Shown: positions 1-8,575, counted from the first letter of the stretch. The stretch: DNA of 64,000 bases from Streptomyces sp. NBC_00490 (GCF_036013645.1 NZ_CP107869.1:7564001-7628000); one strand, 5' to 3'. Numbers and translations: made by a program. Notes: generated by a model not told the origin, from the sequence alone.

Positions 1-68
1 CGGCCACCTCTCGCGCGCCACCCGTTTACAGCCGCCCCCGTTCGCGCTAACTTCCGCAACAGGCGGGG

Positions 69-82
69 TGGGAGCGCTCCCA
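69..82. promoter_or_regulatory. CebR-type operator (perfect 14-bp palindrome)
   Basis: The sequence TGGGAGCGCTCCCA is a perfect palindrome and is identical to the CebR box known from Streptomyces cellulose and cello-oligosaccharide genes. It lies about 100 bp before the LPMO start, where a repressor site would be expected. Identity to the consensus is seen directly; binding by CebR is inferred. Confidence 0.85.
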
Positions 83-181
83 TATGGCGGACCGGAACCT
101 GCCCCAGGGAATCCCCCCACCCCGCTCATCCGCACGCACGCATCCGCACGGCCCGTACCTCAAGGAACGGACTGGACTGTC

Positions 182-1270
182 ATGATCATGACACGATCAG
201 CGGCGTCCCCAGGTCGCCGATTAACGCTCCCCACCCGCGCCAGAGCCCTCTTCCTCGTCCTGGTCTCCCTGCTCGCCACGATCCCGGCCATCACGCTGGT
301 GATGTCGACCGGCGGTCCGGCTGAGGCCCACGGCACCCCGATGAAGCCCGCCAGCCGCACCTTCCTGTGCTGGCAGGACGGACTGACCGACACCGGCGAG
401 ATCAAACCGGTCAACCCGGCCTGCAAGAACGCACAGGCGGTCAGCGGCACCACGCCGTTCTACAACTGGTTCTCCGTACTGCGCTCGGACGGCGCCGGAC
501 GCACCCGCGGCTTCGTGCCGGACGGCGAACTGTGCAGCGGCGGCAACACCAACTTCACCGGCTTCAACGCCGCCCGCACCGACTGGCCGCTGACCCATCT
601 CACCTCGGGCGCGACCGTCGACTTCTCCTACAACGCCTGGGCCGCGCACCCGGGTTGGTTCTACGTCTACGTCACCAAGGACGGCTTCGACGCGTCCCAG
701 ACCCTCACCTGGGACGACATCGAGGACCGGCCCTTCCTCTCCGTCGACCACCCGCCGCTCAACGGCAGCCCGGGCACGGTCGAGGCCAACTACGCATGGT
801 CCGGGCAGCTTCCGGCGAACAAGTCGGGCCGCCACATCATCTACATGGTCTGGCAGCGCTCGGACAGCGCGGAGACCTTCTACTCCTGCTCCGACGTCGT
901 CTTCGACGGCGGCAACGGCGAGGTAACCGGCATCCACGAGCCGGGCAACCCGAGCGAGCCGGTGCCGGGCGCCTGCACCGCGACCCGCAGGACCACCGGC
1001 AGTTGGAGCGGCGGCTACCAGTCCGAGGTGACCGTCACCAACTCCGGCGACGTCCCGATGCTGGGCTGGATGGTCGACTGGACGCTGCCCGGCGGCCAGA
1101 AGGTGAACAGCCTCTGGAACGGCAACGCGACGTACACCGGCCAGGCGGTGATGGTTCACAACGCCAACTGGAACGGCTCCCTCGCTCCAGGCGCGAGCAC
1201 CACGTTCGGCTACGTCGTCGAAGGCGGCGGCGCCGACACGGCAACGACCCTCCCCTGCCGGGTGGGTTGA
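182..1270 (+). CDS. Secreted AA10 lytic polysaccharide monooxygenase with CBM2
   Basis: Copper-dependent LPMO that oxidatively cleaves crystalline polysaccharide outside the cell. The 362-residue product has a signal peptide ending in AEA. The mature chain begins with His50, the first histidine-brace ligand, and the second brace histidine is His156 in the AAHPG motif. The AA10 domain ends in the family motif VVFDGGNGEVTG, whose Phe is the usual axial residue. A CBM2 cellulose-binding module follows from about residue 262. Overall it resembles the C1-oxidising cellulose-active enzyme CelS2 of S. coelicolor. I placed the start at ATG 182; a second in-frame ATG at 188 is possible, while any longer frame would run into the CebR box. 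Codon 14 is TTA (221-223), so translation should need the bldA tRNA. A hairpin terminator follows. Confidence 0.93.
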   Translation: MIMTRSAASPGRRLTLPTRARALFLVLVSLLATIPAITLVMSTGGPAEAHGTPMKPASRTFLCWQDGLTDTGEIKPVNPACKNAQAVSGTTPFYNWFSVLRSDGAGRTRGFVPDGELCSGGNTNFTGFNAARTDWPLTHLTSGATVDFSYNAWAAHPGWFYVYVTKDGFDASQTLTWDDIEDRPFLSVDHPPLNGSPGTVEANYAWSGQLPANKSGRHIIYMVWQRSDSAETFYSCSDVVFDGGNGEVTGIHEPGNPSEPVPGACTATRRTTGSWSGGYQSEVTVTNSGDVPMLGWMVDWTLPGGQKVNSLWNGNATYTGQAVMVHNANWNGSLAPGASTTFGYVVEGGGADTATTLPCRVG

Positions 1271-1276
1271 GCCGAA

Positions 1277-1316
1277 GCGGACCCGGCGGGCGTGGGCCGC
1301 CGGCCGCCGGGTCCGC
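1277..1316 (+). terminator. Hairpin terminator after the LPMO gene
   Basis: Arms 1277-1289 and 1304-1316 form a perfect 13-bp GC stem with a 14-nt loop, six bases after the LPMO stop. There is no U tract, as is common in Streptomyces. Confidence 0.7.
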
Positions 1317-1425
1317 GCACCGGCCCATTCCCTGGGGGGAATTGTCGGTCTCCGCGGCACAGCGCAGGATCTGGTCGAAGCGACCCGCGCGACCTGCGCG
1401 ACTGCCGGCAAGGAGACAGACGTAC

Positions 1426-1848
1426 ATGACCGAGATCGACCCCCAGGACCTGGCCCGCGCCTACATCGCCCAGTGGAACGTCCCGGACGCCGCCGAACGT
1501 CGCGCGGCCATCGAGCGGCTCTGGGCCGAGGACGGCACGCACATCCTTCAACCACCCGTGGAGATACGGGAGATCGCGGCGGGCCTCGGCTTCGACCGCA
1601 CCACCCTGGAGGCCCAGGGGTACGACGCCATCGAGACCCGGGTGACGCGCAGCTACGAGGAGTTCGTCGAGCAGAAGGGGTACACCTTCCGGTCCCGCGC
1701 CGACGCGGTACGCCTGCACGGTCTGGTCAAGTTCGGCTGGGAGGCGGTGTCCGCCGAGACCGGAGACGTGCTGGGAGGGGGCCTGGAGGTCCTCGTACTC
1801 GACGACGACGGCCGGATCAAGGCCGACTACATGTTCCCCGGAGCCTGA
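1426..1848 (+). CDS. SnoaL-like / NTF2-fold protein
   Basis: A 140-residue protein of the NTF2-like superfamily (SnoaL-type polyketide cyclase/isomerase fold). It has an N-terminal helix with YIAQWN, a WAEDG turn and a C-terminal strand ending in KADYMF, typical of small ligand-binding or isomerase members. The substrate cannot be read from sequence. AAGGAG at 1410-1415 supports the ATG at 1426. Its last 22 bases overlap the end of the convergent regulator gene. SnoaL-like genes commonly sit beside regulators of the MmyB type, so the pair may form one functional unit. Confidence 0.8.
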   Translation: MTEIDPQDLARAYIAQWNVPDAAERRAAIERLWAEDGTHILQPPVEIREIAAGLGFDRTTLEAQGYDAIETRVTRSYEEFVEQKGYTFRSRADAVRLHGLVKFGWEAVSAETGDVLGGGLEVLVLDDDGRIKADYMFPGA

Positions 1849-2582
1849 CCCGCAGCCGCAGTGAGCGCCTCCGCCGTCGCCGGGTCGGCCGGCAGGAACG
1901 CCTCCAGCTTCAGCTCCGCCAGCGTCACATCGACGGCGGTGGCGAAGGTGGTCACCGTCGTCATCAGGCTCAGCTCACCGTACGAGGACCGCAGACGCAA
2001 CGGCACCGCGAACCCCAACAGCCCGGCAGAAGCGCCCGGTTCGGGGACGTACGCGGTCAGCTCGGCCCGTAACTCAGGCTGGTGGTCGAGGCGTACGAGG
2101 ATGTGGCGGGCCCACTCCGCGAGGTTGAGGATGCGCGGCGCCACGCCGTCCGGATGCAGCGCGAGGCGGTACATGTTGCAGCCCGGCCCCACCAGCTCGG
2201 CGGCCGCCCCCTCGGTGATCACGTCGAACGCGCTGTTCGCGGCGACCAGCCCACCGCTGCCGTCCACGACCAGCGCCGGATACGGCAGATGCCCGCGCAG
2301 GATGTGCTCGATCGCCGTACGCGCGGGCGCGAGCACCAGGTCGTCGAGGGAGCTCTCCGGGTACACGGGCGCGTAACCGGCGGCCAGGAGCAGCTCGTTG
2401 CGCTCCCTGAGCGGCAGTTCCAGCGACTCGGTAAGGCGTACGACCATCTTCCGTCCGGGCACGGACCGGCCGGACTCGATGAAGCTGAGATGCCGCTGGG
2501 TGGTGCCCGCCCGCAGCGCCAGGTCTAGCTGGCTCAGATGACGGCGGGTACGGCGTTCACGAAGCGCACTGGGGAAGTCCAC
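1827..2582 (-). CDS. XRE-family regulator with MmyB-like ligand-binding domain
   Basis: A 251-residue transcription factor. Residues about 3-60 form a Cro/C1-type helix-turn-helix (SQLDLALRAGTTQRHLS, FIESGRS). Residues about 85-240 match the MmyB-like domain, a PAS-type fold that binds fatty-acid-like ligands in the Streptomyces MmyB family. I chose the GTG at 2582 because the helix-turn-helix begins right after it; the upstream frame reads as low-complexity spacer. Leu171 is encoded by TTA (2070-2072), so this regulator is probably bldA-dependent and made late in development. Its target is probably the overlapping SnoaL-like gene or its own promoter (inference). Confidence 0.87.
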   Translation of the reverse strand: MDFPSALRERRTRRHLSQLDLALRAGTTQRHLSFIESGRSVPGRKMVVRLTESLELPLRERNELLLAAGYAPVYPESSLDDLVLAPARTAIEHILRGHLPYPALVVDGSGGLVAANSAFDVITEGAAAELVGPGCNMYRLALHPDGVAPRILNLAEWARHILVRLDHQPELRAELTAYVPEPGASAGLLGFAVPLRLRSSYGELSLMTTVTTFATAVDVTLAELKLEAFLPADPATAEALTAAAGQAPGNM

Positions 2583-2736
2583 GGGCCTGTTGTAACGGGG
2601 CGAGCGGCTCGCGGGCCATTCCTCGCAGGGAATCGCAGCGAATCGCGGGGCCTCCCGGGAGCGAGGGCCGGCATGGCGACCCGCGACCCCTTCGACGGGG
2701 GCCACCCCCTGCCGGTGGCCGACCGCCGGCCCCGGT

Positions 2737-3327
2737 TCACACCGGATACGTCCCCTGGAACCCCAGCCGCGCGTCCGCCCCCTCACCCACGGACGTCAGC
2801 AGGTCGTCGAGGTCCAGGAACTCCTCCCACACGGTCCGCCCGCTCGCCGCGGCCAGCTCCCTGACGACCAGGTCCTCCAGCTCCGGCACCCGCTTGTTCT
2901 TCCAGATCTTGTCGGCGAGGCTCACCAGCAGATCCTCGATGCCGAGGTCCGGCCGGGTCCAGGTGGCGTGGGTGGCGGCGAAACGGGCCAGGTGGGGGGC
3001 GGTGCCGTGGGAGAGGAGCAGTTCGCGGCCGGCGTCCTCGTGGGCCGAGCCCGGGCCGGAGAGTTCGGCGGTGTGGGCCGTCTTGCCGATGTCGTGCGTG
3101 GCCGCGCCGAAGAGCACGGCGTCGCGGTCGAGCGGCAGCCCCGGGTGCCGTCGCGACACCCACTCGACGAGTTCGTACGCCACGTCGTGCACCGCCCGCA
3201 GATGGGCGGCCAGGCGGGGCGGCGCGTCGAGTTCCCGCAGCAGTTCCGCCGCCCGGTCCGGCAGCGGGCGCAGCGGCGGGTCGCCAGGGTCCTGGAGGGC
3301 GCGGAGGAGGAGATCGGTGCGAGTCAC
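2737..3327 (-). CDS. HD-domain metal-dependent phosphohydrolase family protein
   Basis: A 196-residue soluble protein with the HD superfamily metal-binding pattern: His in AVHDVA, the HD pair in ATHDIGKT, a further His in SAHED and Asp in LADKIW. HD proteins hydrolyse phosphoester bonds, often in nucleotides, but nothing here fixes the substrate. The GTG at 3327 starts the recognisable fold; the longer frame runs through Pro/Arg-rich spacer. It is divergent from the first GH92 gene and 154 bp upstream of the co-oriented MmyB-type regulator, so common transcription is uncertain. Confidence 0.82.
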   Translation of the reverse strand: MTRTDLLLRALQDPGDPPLRPLPDRAAELLRELDAPPRLAAHLRAVHDVAYELVEWVSRRHPGLPLDRDAVLFGAATHDIGKTAHTAELSGPGSAHEDAGRELLLSHGTAPHLARFAATHATWTRPDLGIEDLLVSLADKIWKNKRVPELEDLVVRELAAASGRTVWEEFLDLDDLLTSVGEGADARLGFQGTYPV

Positions 3328-3517
3328 GCGGACAGGGTAGGCGCGGAGGCCTGCTTCCGGTGCCCGATTCACAGGCGCCGGGTGGCCTGTGCGGACCCGG
3401 TGGGCATCCCCACCGGGTCCGCGGGCCGGGCAGGCGAACGGGGGGAGTCCCCTGCCCGGGCGTCGGTTGGTCTGTGGCGGCGCCGTGGAGCCGCGATTCC
3501 GCGTCCGTGCGGTGTCG

Positions 3518-3529
3518 GACAACGTTGTC
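3518..3529. promoter_or_regulatory. Palindromic operator GACAACGTTGTC (site 1)
   Basis: Perfect 12-bp palindrome with a central CG, the form typical of LacI-family operators. The same 12-mer occurs at 20665-20676 before the second GH92 gene, and with one mismatch at 41749-41760 between the beta-mannosidase and its importer. It overlaps a possible -35 (TTGTCT, 3525-3530). Confidence 0.75.
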
Positions 3530-3530
3530 T

Positions 3531-3546
3531 AGTGGTCTAAACCTCA
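3531..3546. promoter_or_regulatory. DasR-responsive element (dre)-like site
   Basis: AGTGGTCTAAACCTCA matches the published dre consensus AGTGGTCTAGACCACT at 13 of 16 positions, including the whole left half-site. It lies between a possible -35 (3525-3530) and -10 (TCTACC, 3548-3553), one base after the palindromic operator. The region 3328-3640 otherwise holds only the divergent promoters of the HD gene and the GH92 gene. Confidence 0.6.
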
Positions 3547-3640
3547 CTCTACCGTGTCAACGGAAGGCGAAGTCAAGCGAGTTGGAGTTGCCCCGACCGG
3601 GTGGCACCTCCGCGTGGCAGAATCCCCGCCCACCGGCCCA

Positions 3641-6600
3641 GTGGTACGGCTGGCGCACGTGATGTCCCTGATCCTCGCCGTCGCCCTCGCGCTCGCCGGC
3701 GTCACCCCCACCGCCCCCGCCGCGCCGCCCGCCCTCGTCGACGACCCCACGCCGTACGTCGACCCGCTCATCGGCACCAGGAACGGCGGCAACGTCTTCC
3801 CCGGCGCCGTCACCCCCTTCGGCATGCTCTCCTGGAGCCCCGAGAACACCTGGGGCGACGCCACCCGCACGGCGGCGCCCGGCGGCTACCACCACGACGC
3901 CACCCGCATCCGGGGCTTCAGCCTCACCCACATGTCCGGCACGGGCTGCGCGGGCGGCAGCGGCGACATCCCGTTCTTCCCGTACGCCGGTGAGGTCACC
4001 ACCTCGCCCGCGAGCGACACCGGGAACGCGGTGTACGCCGCCGACTTCCGCCACGCCGACGAGACCGCCGAGCCCGGCCACTACGAGGTCGCTCTCGCGT
4101 CCGGCGTCACGGCCGACCTGACCGCCACCACCCGCACCGGCTCGGCCCGCTTCACCTACCCGGACGACAAGCCGGCCTCGCTGCTGATCCGTACCGCCGA
4201 CTCCGAGGTGGGCTCGACCGGTTCGCGGATCGAGATCGACCCGGCGGGCCGCACTGTCTCCGGGTCCGTCACCTCCGGGAACTTCTGCGGTCACCTCGAC
4301 TCCGAAGGCCGACGCGCCTACTACACCCTCCACTTCACCGCGCACTTCGACCGCGCCTTCAAGGCGACGGGCACCTGGGAGGACGACCGCCTCGCTTTCG
4401 GGTCCCGGCAGGCGTCCGGCGGCACCGGCGGTTTCGCGAACGGAGGACGGCCCGTCGCGGGCCAGGGCGCGGGCGGCTACGTCGAGTTCGCACCCGGCGC
4501 CGGACCGGTGAACGTCAAGGTCGGTATCTCCTACGTCAGTCGCGAGGGCGCCGAGGCGAACCTGGCGGCGGAGAACCCGTCGTACCGCACCTTCGACGAC
4601 GTACGGAAGGCCGCCCGCGGCGCCTGGCGCGACCGGCTGGACGCGATCCGGGTCGGCGGCGGCACGGACGCCGAGCGCACCACCTTCTACACCGCGCTCT
4701 ACCACTCCCTCCTCCACCCGAACGTCATCAGTGACGTCGACGGTCGATATCGAGGCCCCGACGGCGAGACGCACACCACGGCCCGCGGAGCCCAGTACGG
4801 CACCTTCTCCGGCTGGGACGTGTACCGCGACCAGGTGCAGCTGCTCACCCTGCTGGAGCCGGACACCGGCTCCGACATCGCCCAGTCCCTGTACGAACTG
4901 GCCAAGCAGAACGGCGGCATCTGGGACCGCTGGCTGCACGGCGCGAGCGGCACCCATGTCATGAACGGGGACCCGTCACCCATCGCCCTCGCCGGTATCC
5001 ACGCCTTCGGCGGCACGGACTTCGATGTGCGCGGCGCGCTCGCCTCGCTGGTGAAGGCGGCGACCGTGCCGACCCGGCAGGACCTGTCGTCCGCCGGGCG
5101 GCCGGTGCTGTCCGTCGGGCAACGCCCGTCCCTGGACAAGTACCTGAAGCATCACTACATGCCGTCCGTCTCCCACGCCTGGGGCGGGGCGGCCGAGACG
5201 CTGGAGATGTCCGGCGCCGACTTCGCGCTCTCCCAACTGGCCGCCGCGGCAGGGGAGAAGGGCATTGCGGCCGACTTCGCCGGGCGTTCCCAGTGGTGGC
5301 AGAACAACTTCAACCTGGCGGCCGACCCCGGCGGCGGCTACATCGCCGACCGCAACGCCGACGGCAGCTGGGTCACCGGCTTCACCCCGGGCACGGGCAA
5401 GGGGTTCGTCGAGGGTACGGCGGCGCAGTACACCTGGATGGTCCAGCACAACCCGGCCGGGCTCTTCGCCGCGATGGGCGGCAGGGGTGAGGCGGTGGCG
5501 CGGCTCGACGGCTTCTTCCGTGACAAGGACGGCGGTTGGGCCCTGACCGGCAGCGGCGGGGAGAAGGCCGAGCTGGACAACGAGCCGTCGATCAACGTCC
5601 CCTACCTGTACGCCTACGCGGGTGCCCCGTACAAGACGCAGGAGACCGTCCGCGCGGCGATGCGGCAGCTCTGGTCGACGCGGCCCGGCGGCATCCCGGG
5701 CAACGACGACCTCGGCGCGATGTCGGCCTGGTACGTCTTCTCGGCGCTCGGCATGTATCCGCAGGTCCCCTCGCGGGCCGAACTCGTCCTCGCCTCACCG
5801 CTGTTCCCGCGGATCGAGATCGACCGGCCGGGCGGCGGCGACATCACCGTCAGCGCGGAGGGCGCCCCCGCCGACGCGCCGTACATCCACTCCCTGAAGG
5901 TCAACGGCCGGACGAACAAACGCCCTTGGCTCCCGGCCGCCTTCGTGCGGGACGGCGGACGGCTGGACTACACGCTCTCCGCCACCCCGGACCGGTCCTG
6001 GGGCACCGCCTCCGAGGACGCCCCGCCGTCCTTCCGCGAGGGCGAGCAGCCGTACCAGATCGGTGTCGGCCCGACCACGGCGACGCTCGCCCCGGGCGGC
6101 AGCACGAAGGTCGGCGTCACAGCCCTTCCGGTGGGCGGAGGCGAGGTGCGTTTCCGCGTGGAGACGCCCCGGGGCATCACCGCGACTCCCGCCGAGGGCA
6201 GGATCGTCGAGGGGACGCGGGAGATCGTGCTGACGGCCGACAAGGACATCGAGCAGGGCTTCCACGACGTGCAGGTCGCGGTGACCTCCTACGTCCAACC
6301 CGTGGCCCTGACCGTCGCCGCCCCCGGCACCCTCCTCGCCGCCTACAACGGCACCGGCGTCTCGGACGACTCCGGCGACCACGCCGAGGCCGACTTCGAC
6401 GGCGCCGGCTGGAGCTACTCCCGGCAGGCGCTGACCGCGGCGGGGCTGACGCCGGGTGCGCGGGGCACGGTCGGCGCTCTGGCCTTCACCTGGCCGGACT
6501 CGCCGAGCGGGCGGCCGGACCACGCCTCGGCCGCGGGACAGACCCTGCGACTGGACGAGCCAGTGAGCCAGTTGTCCTTCGTCGGCAGCGCGGTCTTCGG

Positions 6601-6886
6601 CGACCGGCAGTCCGAGGCCACCGTCACCTACACCGACGGCACCACCGACACGACCGAGCTCTCCTTCACCGACTGGACGCGGGGCGGTGGCGGCGGCAGT
6701 GTCCGGTACGGCAACGAGGTCGTCGCCCAAGCCGCGTACCGGAACATCGCGGGAGCCGGAAGGGATCCGGTCGCGACGTACGTCTTCGCCACCGAGCCGT
6801 TCACCGCGCCGGCGGGCAAGCGCATCGCGAGCGTACGGCTGCCGGACGATCCGCGACTGCGCGTGTTCACCCTCGCGGTCGGCTGA
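3641..6886 (+). CDS. Secreted GH92 exo-alpha-mannosidase
   Basis: Calcium-dependent, inverting alpha-mannosidase that removes terminal alpha-linked mannose from N-glycans or mannan. From the GTG at 3641 the product is 1081 residues: a short signal peptide (hydrophobic core MSLILAVALALAG), then the GH92 fold beginning YVDPLIGT. The motif LDNEPS carries the catalytic acid Glu (codon 5582-5584), and GNDDLGAMSAW carries the base/metal-binding acids. After about residue 830 come Ig-like and jelly-roll modules that probably serve carbohydrate binding. The frame is open back to a GTG at 3554, but the promoter-like elements at 3525-3553 argue for a later start. No Shine-Dalgarno decides between 3614, 3641 and 3662. 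It converges on the next gene with one base between stops. Confidence 0.9.
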   Translation: MVRLAHVMSLILAVALALAGVTPTAPAAPPALVDDPTPYVDPLIGTRNGGNVFPGAVTPFGMLSWSPENTWGDATRTAAPGGYHHDATRIRGFSLTHMSGTGCAGGSGDIPFFPYAGEVTTSPASDTGNAVYAADFRHADETAEPGHYEVALASGVTADLTATTRTGSARFTYPDDKPASLLIRTADSEVGSTGSRIEIDPAGRTVSGSVTSGNFCGHLDSEGRRAYYTLHFTAHFDRAFKATGTWEDDRLAFGSRQASGGTGGFANGGRPVAGQGAGGYVEFAPGAGPVNVKVGISYVSREGAEANLAAENPSYRTFDDVRKAARGAWRDRLDAIRVGGGTDAERTTFYTALYHSLLHPNVISDVDGRYRGPDGETHTTARGAQYGTFSGWDVYRDQVQLLTLLEPDTGSDIAQSLYELAKQNGGIWDRWLHGASGTHVMNGDPSPIALAGIHAFGGTDFDVRGALASLVKAATVPTRQDLSSAGRPVLSVGQRPSLDKYLKHHYMPSVSHAWGGAAETLEMSGADFALSQLAAAAGEKGIAADFAGRSQWWQNNFNLAADPGGGYIADRNADGSWVTGFTPGTGKGFVEGTAAQYTWMVQHNPAGLFAAMGGRGEAVARLDGFFRDKDGGWALTGSGGEKAELDNEPSINVPYLYAYAGAPYKTQETVRAAMRQLWSTRPGGIPGNDDLGAMSAWYVFSALGMYPQVPSRAELVLASPLFPRIEIDRPGGGDITVSAEGAPADAPYIHSLKVNGRTNKRPWLPAAFVRDGGRLDYTLSATPDRSWGTASEDAPPSFREGEQPYQIGVGPTTATLAPGGSTKVGVTALPVGGGEVRFRVETPRGITATPAEGRIVEGTREIVLTADKDIEQGFHDVQVAVTSYVQPVALTVAAPGTLLAAYNGTGVSDDSGDHAEADFDGAGWSYSRQALTAAGLTPGARGTVGALAFTWPDSPSGRPDHASAAGQTLRLDEPVSQLSFVGSAVFGDRQSEATVTYTDGTTDTTELSFTDWTRGGGGGSVRYGNEVVAQAAYRNIAGAGRDPVATYVFATEPFTAPAGKRIASVRLPDDPRLRVFTLAVG

Positions 6887-6887
6887 C

Positions 6888-7373
6888 CTACGGGGTGGCG
6901 CGGGAGACGAGCTCGAAGGTGAGGGGCTCGGAGGCGTGCGGATCGAGGACGAATCCCTGGCCCTCCTCCTCGTCCCACGTCCCGTCCGGCTGATCGACGT
7001 GGGCCACGACCAGCGTGGTGCGCGGCCGGGGGAGCCGCCCCCGGTCCGCCGGCGGGTCGTGGCGCTGGATGTCGAGGACCCGGAGCAGGGTCTCGGGCAC
7101 ACCGACGAGGCAGGTGTCCCCGGCCGACAGTTCCCAGGGCTTCGGCTCCGTATGGAAGACGCCCTGCCACCACTCGAGGGAGTCCGGGTCGGTGGGCATG
7201 GCGACCTGGCCGTCCCACCGGTACCGCGAGTCCGGGTCGATCTCGGCCCACGGCCAGACGACGAAGGCGTGCCGCCCCGCGACCCTCGCCACCTTCGCGG
7301 GGGTCCACGGGCAGGTCACGCGCAGAATGTCGCCCACACGGTGCTCGGGGCCCTCGGTCACTGTCTTCTCCAT
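6888..7373 (-). CDS. Conserved hypothetical protein
   Basis: A 161-residue soluble protein rich in Trp, Pro and acidic residues (VVWPWAEIDP, WWQGVFHTEP). It has no signal peptide, membrane segment or motif I recognise. The composition suggests a small beta-rich actinobacterial protein. The ATG at 7373 lies 28 bp after the stop of the esterase gene on the same strand, so the two could share a transcript. Function unknown. Confidence 0.7.
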   Translation of the reverse strand: MEKTVTEGPEHRVGDILRVTCPWTPAKVARVAGRHAFVVWPWAEIDPDSRYRWDGQVAMPTDPDSLEWWQGVFHTEPKPWELSAGDTCLVGVPETLLRVLDIQRHDPPADRGRLPRPRTTLVVAHVDQPDGTWDEEEGQGFVLDPHASEPLTFELVSRATP

Positions 7374-7401
7374 CCGCGCATCGTAGGACCAGAGCTTTTC
7401 G

Positions 7402-8397
7402 TCAGCCCTCCAAGGTCCGGTGCAGCCAGTCCAGTTGCCGGCGCACCTGCACCGCGTCCCCGCCCTCGTGCCCGTTGTACGGATAGGCGTGGATCTCGGT
7501 GCGCGGCTCGGCGCCCGACAACTCGGCGTAGCGGTTGAAGGCGGCGTACGCCCCGCTCGGCGGGCAGACCGTGTCGCGCAGGCCCACCCCGAAGTGGGCC
7601 GGGGCGTGGGCGCGGCGGGCGAAGGAGATGCCCTCCATGTAGGCGAGCGTGCGGTGGGCGGCCTGCTCCGAGCCGCGGTGGACGGACAGGTACGCGGTGA
7701 TCTCGCCGTAGGGACTCGCGTCGGTGAGATCCAGGGCCCGCTGGATGCCGCACAGGAAGGGCGCGGTCACCAGCGCCGCCGCCAGGTCCGGGACGAGCCC
7801 CGCGACGGCCAGCGCGAGGCCGCCGCCCTGGCTGTTGCCGGCCGCCGAGACACGTCCGGCGTCCACCCCGGGCAGCTCACGGACCGCCGCGACCGCGCGT
7901 ACCGCGTCCGTGATCAGGCGCCGGTAGTGGTAGCCGTGCGGGGCGAGCAGACCGCGTACCGCCGGGCCCGGCCCGCCGGGCGTCCGCGCGTGCGGGTCGG
8001 GGGTGCGGCCGCCGTTGCCGTACTGGTCGCCCTGGCCGCGGTTGTCCATCAGCAGATGGGCGTATCCGGCGGTCACCCAGGTCAGGCGCTCGTGGGGCAG
8101 CCCGCGGCCGCGGCCGTAACCGGCGAACTCGACCACCGCGGGCAGGGGTTCGGACACGCCCGCCGGTCTGCTGAACCACGCGCGCACCGGGTCGCCCGCG
8201 AAGCCCCGGAAGGTCACGTCCCACGTCTGCGTCAGACGCAGTCCGGTCTCCACCGGCCGGACCGACACCAACACCTCGGGCTGCGCCGCCTCCTTGAGGG
8301 TCTCGTGCCAGAACTCGTCGAAGTCGGCGGGCTCTTCGGGCAGCGGGCGGTGATGCACCAGCTCCGTCAGCGGCAGGTCGAACGCGGGCACGGACAC
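7402..8397 (-). CDS. CE7-family acetyl xylan esterase / cephalosporin-C deacetylase-like
   Basis: An alpha/beta hydrolase of carbohydrate esterase family 7 that removes acetyl groups from small acetylated sugars, probably in the cytoplasm because no signal peptide is visible. From GTG 8397 it is 331 residues. The catalytic Ser is in GNSQGG, the Asp in GLRDTVCPP and the His in NGHEGG, in the usual order; the RGQGDQ motif characteristic of CE7 is also present. A second GTG two codons in is equally possible. It is divergent from the Lpl-type importer operon across a promoter region that contains two inverted repeats, which suggests co-regulation with uptake of acetylated hemicellulose or pectin fragments (inference). 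Confidence 0.88.
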   Translation of the reverse strand: MSVPAFDLPLTELVHHRPLPEEPADFDEFWHETLKEAAQPEVLVSVRPVETGLRLTQTWDVTFRGFAGDPVRAWFSRPAGVSEPLPAVVEFAGYGRGRGLPHERLTWVTAGYAHLLMDNRGQGDQYGNGGRTPDPHARTPGGPGPAVRGLLAPHGYHYRRLITDAVRAVAAVRELPGVDAGRVSAAGNSQGGGLALAVAGLVPDLAAALVTAPFLCGIQRALDLTDASPYGEITAYLSVHRGSEQAAHRTLAYMEGISFARRAHAPAHFGVGLRDTVCPPSGAYAAFNRYAELSGAEPRTEIHAYPYNGHEGGDAVQVRRQLDWLHRTLEG

Positions 8398-8521
8398 CTC
8401 GCAGGAGTCGGACGACAGAGGGAAACTTGCGGAGATCGATGTGCCGGTTTCCCGTGTCCTACCCCGCACGGAAGAGACTTCAACTCCGCACGCCTGCCTC
8501 AAAAGCCCGCTGCTGCACCCA

Positions 8522-8551
8522 TTGACAGCGCTTTCCGAGTGCCTTTAGGTT
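8522..8551 (+). promoter_or_regulatory. Sigma-70-like promoter of the Lpl-type importer operon
   Basis: TTGACA at 8522-8527, an 18-nt spacer, then TAGGTT at 8546-8551. Transcription would begin near 8558, just before the TTACCGGTAA palindrome. Confidence 0.6.
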
Positions 8552-8560
8552 GCCGCGAAG

Positions 8561-8570
8561 TTACCGGTAA
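8561..8570. promoter_or_regulatory. Palindrome TTACCGGTAA, candidate operator
   Basis: Perfect 10-bp palindrome immediately downstream of the predicted -10, well placed for repression. A related sequence (TTTACCGGTTAA) occurs at 41737-41748 before the other sugar importer. The cognate regulator is not known. Confidence 0.55.
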
Positions 8571-8575
8571 GAGCT

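Noticed and set aside
221..1555. Long minus-strand reading frame opposite the LPMO gene
   Set aside because: A mirror frame of a GC-rich gene: Arg/Gly/Val-rich with no domain, while the plus strand encodes a clear LPMO. The same reasoning excludes the many other long antisense frames, for example 10484-12385 and 29323-31524.
3554..3640. N-terminal extension of the first GH92 protein
   Set aside because: The frame is open from GTG 3554, but a possible -10 lies at 3548-3553, so transcription would start after it. The extension also pushes the signal peptide 30 residues inward.
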